Positions 61,401-64,000 of a DNA stretch of 64,000 nt are shown here, in pieces. Every line of letters begins with the position of its first letter. Positions within the stretch are counted from its first letter, which is position 1. The position numbers and the translations under genes were made by a program. Origin of the DNA: Bog-756 sp963841885 (GTDB taxonomy: Bacteria > Actinomycetota > Acidimicrobiia > Acidimicrobiales > RAAP-2); assembly GCA_963841885.1 (NCBI GenBank), contig CAWJEK010000018.1, positions 124,001 to 188,000 on the forward strand, given 5' to 3'. The notes beneath the pieces are model-generated. The model was not told the origin of the DNA, did no database searches, and saw only the letters and a list, made by a program, of their open reading frames with translations.

Positions 61401-63927
61401 TGCCGGCAGCCGAGTAGTTGGGCACCGAAGCGGTCTTCAGGATCCCGATCGAGGGGCTGTCGATGGCCGGCACCGTGAGCGAGTCACTGGCGGACACGGC
61501 CGGACCGGATGGTGGCACGCCGGTGGCCGTGCCGGTGTTGGCGATCGATCCGTTGTCCACGTCGTTCTGCGTCGTCGTGTACGAAGCGGTACAGGTCTCG
61601 GAGTCGCCGGGCGCCAGCGTCGACCCGCCGCAATCGAGGGCCGACAGGCCCGGCTGCGGGTCGGAGACCGCGACCGACGTGAGCGTCACATTGCCGGTGT
61701 TGGAGACCACGTAGCTGTAGGTGATCGGCGTGTTGGCCGAAGCGAAGCTGGTCAGGCTAGCCGACTTGACGATTCCGATGGACGGGTTCTGGACAGCCGG
61801 GATGGTGAGCGAATCACTCGCCGTCACGCCGGGGCCGCTCGGAGGGATGGCTGTCGCCGTCCCGGTGTTGGAGATCCTGCCGGCGTCCACGTCGGCCTGG
61901 GTCGTCGTGTACGTGGCGGTGCAGGTCTCACTGGCTGCCGGGGCGAGGGTGGTCTGCGGGCAGTTGATCGCCGACAGGTTCGCCTGCGGATCGGTGACGT
62001 CCACCGATGTGAGAGTCACGTTGCCGCTGTTGGTCACCACGTAGCTGTACTGGATCGAGGTGTCCGGTGCCGAGTAGCTGGTCGCATTCGCCGACTTGGC
62101 GATCGTGATCGCGGGGGTCTGGACCGCCGGGATCGTGAGGCTGTCGGACCCGGTGACCTGGCCGGCGGACGAGTTGCCGGACGCCGTTCCGGTGTTGGAG
62201 ATCCCCCCCGCGTCTACGTCGGCCTGGGTCGTCGTGTAGTCGGCGATGCAGGTCTCAGTGGCTGCCGGGGCGAGCCTCCCCTCCGGACAGCTCACCGTCG
62301 ACAGGCCCGGTTGCGGATCGGTGACACCGACCGACGTGAGGGTCAGGTTGCCGTTGTTGGTCACCACGTAGCTGTAGGTGATCGGGGTCCCAGGAGCGGA
62401 GAAGTCGCTGACGTCCGCGGACTTGGACACGGTGATCGCTGGGCTCTGGATGGCGTCGATGTTGAGGCTGTCGGAACCGGTGACCTGGCCACCGGCCGGT
62501 GGGGTGGCGGTGGCGGTCCCGATGTTGGTGATCCCGCCGGCGTCCACGTCGGCCTGGGTGGTCGTGTACGTGGCGGTGCAGGTCTCACTGGCCGTCGGGG
62601 CGAGGGTGGTCTGCGGGCAGTTGATCGCCGACAGGTTCGCCTGCGGATCGGTGACGCCCACGGATGTCAGCGTCACGTTGCCGGTGTTGGTCACGTCGTA
62701 GCTATAGGTGATCGGGATCCCGGGAGCCGAGAAGCTGGTGACATTCGCGGACTTGTGCACCGCGATACCCGGATACTGGTCGGAAGCGATGGTCAGCGAC
62801 GCGGCCGAGGTGATCGGCGGCCCGAACGGAGGTTGGCCCGTGGCGGTCCCGGTGTTGGTGATCCCATCGGGGTTGTCGAGATCGGCCTGGGTGGTGCTGT
62901 ACGAGGCCGTGCAGGTCTCGGTTGCGCCCGGGGCGAGCTCCGAGGAGCCACAGGAGATGGGACCGAGGCCCGGCATGGGGTCGGTGACTCCGACCGCGCT
63001 CAGCGTCACGTTGCCGGTGTTGGCGACGAGGTAGTTGTACTGGACCGGCGTTCCGGGTGCCGAGAAGTCGGTGACGGGCGACGACTTGTCGATCGAGATG
63101 CCCGGCAATTGGTCCGCCGCGACCTCGACCGTCGACGAGTCGCTCGCCGGAGGCCCCACCGTGGGATGGCCGGTGGCGACACCGGAGTTGGAGACCCCTC
63201 CGGCGTCGACGTCGGCCTGGGTGGTCGTGTAATTCGCGGTGCAGGTCTCACTCGCCCCGGGGGAGAGGGTGACGGGCGAGCAGTCGATGGCCGACAGTCC
63301 CGGCATGGAGTCGGTCACGGTGACGTCGTACTGCGTGACCGTGCCCGTGTTGGTCACCACGTAGGTGTAGGTGATCGGGGTGCCGGGTGCGGAGAAGGAG
63401 TCGATGCTGGCGGTCTTGGCGATGTCGATCTCGGACTTCTGGGTGGCCGGGATCCGGAGCGTGCTGGAGCTGGTGACCGGCGAACCCACCGGTGGTGTTC
63501 CCTTGGCCGTCCCGACATTGATGATGCTCCCGTTGTCCACGTCCGCCTGCGTCGTGGTGTAGTTCGCCGTGCAGACCTCGTTGGCACCGGGCGCGAGCGT
63601 CGACTGCGGGCAGGAGACCGCGGACAGGCCCACCTGCGGGTCGGTGACGGAGACCGAGGTGAGGGTGACGTTGCCCGTGTTGGTCACGAGGTAGTCGTAG
63701 AGGACAGGAGTGCCGGCGGACGAGTAACGGGAGACGCTCGCGGTCTTGGACAGGGAGATCGAGGCACCCGTCCCGCCGGCTACCGCGGGGCTCAGGCCTG
63801 CGCTCGCGACGATGGCACCGCTCGAAGCCACGAGCGCGCAGAGCGCAGAGATAGCGAATCGAAAAGTCCGACCACACAACACGCGGGACCCCGCCTTGAT
63901 GCCGATCACGTCATCCGCCTTCCGCAT
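58495..63927 (-). CDS. Giant secreted DUF11-like repeat protein
   Basis: A protein of about 1810 residues. The signal peptide is FRFAISALCALVASSGAIVASAG. Fourteen repeats of ~112 residues follow. Each has the pattern K(S/T)A.V..(Y/F)SAPGTPI.YSY.VTNTGNVTL..V.VTDP..GLS.V.C, LAP.A.ETCTA.YTTTQADVD.G.I.NTGTA (DUF11/DUF7507 type, immunoglobulin-like). One conserved Cys pair per repeat could form a disulfide. A unique C-terminal domain follows (ACYVGPWPTAVDGYSLPLV, HTITIKFKTYAGLDGVQF). The last ~90 residues are Ser/Arg-rich and may reflect a frame error. It is probably a cell-surface stalk or adhesin. ATG 63927 gives a compact signal peptide; GTG 63945 is an alternative. Confidence 0.88.
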   Translation of the reverse strand: MRKADDVIGIKAGSRVLCGRTFRFAISALCALVASSGAIVASAGLSPAVAGGTGASISLSKTASVSRYSSAGTPVLYDYLVTNTGNVTLTSVSVTDPQVGLSAVSCPQSTLAPGANEVCTANYTTTQADVDNGSIINVGTAKGTPPVGSPVTSSSTLRIPATQKSEIDIAKTASIDSFSAPGTPITYTYVVTNTGTVTQYDVTVTDSMPGLSAIDCSPVTLSPGASETCTANYTTTQADVDAGGVSNSGVATGHPTVGPPASDSSTVEVAADQLPGISIDKSSPVTDFSAPGTPVQYNYLVANTGNVTLSAVGVTDPMPGLGPISCGSSELAPGATETCTASYSTTQADLDNPDGITNTGTATGQPPFGPPITSAASLTIASDQYPGIAVHKSANVTSFSAPGIPITYSYDVTNTGNVTLTSVGVTDPQANLSAINCPQTTLAPTASETCTATYTTTQADVDAGGITNIGTATATPPAGGQVTGSDSLNIDAIQSPAITVSKSADVSDFSAPGTPITYSYVVTNNGNLTLTSVGVTDPQPGLSTVSCPEGRLAPAATETCIADYTTTQADVDAGGISNTGTASGNSSAGQVTGSDSLTIPAVQTPAITIAKSANATSYSAPDTSIQYSYVVTNSGNVTLTSVDVTDPQANLSAINCPQTTLAPAASETCTATYTTTQADVDAGRISNTGTATAIPPSGPGVTASDSLTIPAVQNPSIGIVKSASLTSFASANTPITYSYVVSNTGNVTLTSVAVSDPQPGLSALDCGGSTLAPGDSETCTASYTTTQNDVDNGSIANTGTATGVPPSGPAVSASDSLTVPAIDSPSIGILKTASVPNYSAAGTAITYSYLLTNSGNTTLNSVGVDDTHPGVSPVSCPLGTLAPGATETCTATYTTTQGNVDYGRVTNFATAYGTPPHGSQVSQLTYLTLHAIRNPGITVVKSANSSGFSAAGTPITYSYLVTNVGNVTLNGIGVTDPQPGLSPVTCGVATLGPAASETCTATYTTTQADVDAGGITNTGTASGTTVNEVPVSASSSLTIPASQSPGITVVKSADVTSYSSPGTLIDYSYVVTNTGNVTLGSVNVFDGMPGLQGGPTCPLPTLAPGASETCTANYTTTQADVDNGSVANTGTASGQPELGGAVSASDSLTIPATQSPGLSVTKTASVSTFSGPGVHITYSYLVNNTGNVTLHSVQVADPQPGLSPVSCPTTILGPPDTETCTATYTTTQADVDAGGITNTGTASGTSPGGHAVTASDTLSVPAANTPSISVEKYANVSSYAAPGTTIHYSYLVTNSGDKTLTSVGVTDAQPGLSAVTCGQSTLAPGANEICTASYTTTQADVDNGSISNTGIATGTPPTGHPVTGSASLTVEAVQNPSLTVAKSANIHFFHAAGTPITYSYLVSNTGNVTFTSVSVSDPQGGLSPVHCPSGAVAPHGEVTCTATYTTTQADVDSGSIVNVGTATATLPNLSTVTGSGTLTILASQTPSVSVTKSASVSSYSGPGVPITYSYTVTDTGNVTLHSVQVTDPMPGLSPVACSSAPLAPAAQETCTASYVTTVADVTAGHVSNTGKVTATPPSGPAVTASASLTVPFTPPACYVGPWPTAVDGYSLPLVRGPVQSTPGVSIGEEDGSWILLTHGNPKPTLYRGTITTTGTFTGVSILLPEKSDSIDVVNSHTITIKFKTYAGLDGVQFTTSCGSSVSFSLTAKNKAIPARSFFLGSSRSTPSSSTSPLVFTRAVLIATTPGGSSPASRAVRHGAQEGLLGADGSGPLLRAHGAAPAATLSPPSGATTDLRDPSRSVAGRPPRLLS
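59150..63790 (-). repeat. Fourteen tandem ~340 bp DUF11-type units
   Basis: Each unit encodes one YTTTQADVD-type motif; I count fourteen, the last being degenerate (SYVTTVADVTAGHVSNTG). Unlike the adhesin array at 54393-56189, these units have diverged clearly, so this is an older array under selection. Confidence 0.85.
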
Positions 63928-64000
63928 GGAGCGACCTACTGGCACCGCATGCTGTCCGCCAACAGCGGGTCCTCCCCGCTAATCCATGGGATAGCAAACT

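Noticed and set aside
59150..63790. Regular ~340 bp repeats considered as a CRISPR-like or satellite array
   Set aside because: The period is far too long for CRISPR, the units encode one continuous Ig-like reading frame, and no cas genes are present.

Overview
The window is very GC-rich, gene-dense actinobacterial DNA. Three things point to a member of the Acidimicrobiia or a close relative: GTG starts and leaderless-looking starts are common, several 4-base stop/start overlaps occur, and the gene set includes two F420-type luciferase-like oxidoreductases, MurT/GatD, a HAD-acyltransferase fusion, a DUF222 HNH protein and many TetR regulators. The taxonomic call is inference. One tRNA-Val is present; there is no rRNA and no CRISPR array.

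Layout. (1) 1-12126 is a catabolic island: aldehyde dehydrogenase (cut by the window edge), a lipocalin-like protein, SDR, acyl-CoA synthetase, APH-type kinase, cytochrome P450, divergent zinc alcohol dehydrogenase, two TetR regulators, a DUF1214-type protein and a sulfotransferase. Two matching inverted repeats (3009-3032 and 9018-9043) link the second TetR to the SDR promoter. (2) 12234-23377 is mixed: membrane proteins, a complete IS481-type element (13591-14635) inserted at a CTAG, a DapB-like oxidoreductase, a TetR/peroxiredoxin pair with twin operators, a PPOX-fold protein, a lactonase-like metallohydrolase, an alpha/beta hydrolase, tRNA-Val, an amidase and a two-domain VOC protein. (3) 23429-30517 is a TetR plus a lipid-type operon: acyl-CoA reductase/HAD fusion, zinc dehydrogenase, LarA-like nickel-pincer-family protein and a lysophospholipid acyltransferase. 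(4) 30577-34090 is GatD, MurT and a HAD-acyltransferase fusion in one overlapping operon, with a LysR gene behind a short candidate leader peptide on the other strand. (5) 35413-44764 holds YqgE, a crotonase, a TetR/MFS efflux pair with a perfect operator, MscL with a zinc ribbon, and a reverse-strand run of F420-type oxidoreductases, nitroreductase, peroxiredoxin and thioesterase. (6) 44909-47377 is an ECF sigma factor, a membrane partner and a secreted glutamic (A4/G1) peptidase in one operon behind a palindromic ECF-like promoter. (7) 47574-64000 is a cell-surface region: HNH protein, secreted TIM-barrel-like protein, a SARP-type regulator, a repeat adhesin whose 525-528 bp units are almost identical, an AI-2E family permease and a ~1810-residue secreted protein with fourteen DUF11-like repeats.

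The most striking points are the LarA-like protein inside a lipid-modifying operon, the 11-bp-spaced triple repeat between the SARP gene and the adhesin, the sigma/anti-sigma/peptidase operon, and the IS481 insertion at a CTAG that served as the stop codon of genes on both strands.

Caution: at least fifteen single-base frameshifts, mostly in short G/C runs, break otherwise well conserved genes. They look like uncorrected sequencing indels. The broken genes are therefore annotated as single loci with the shift position given.
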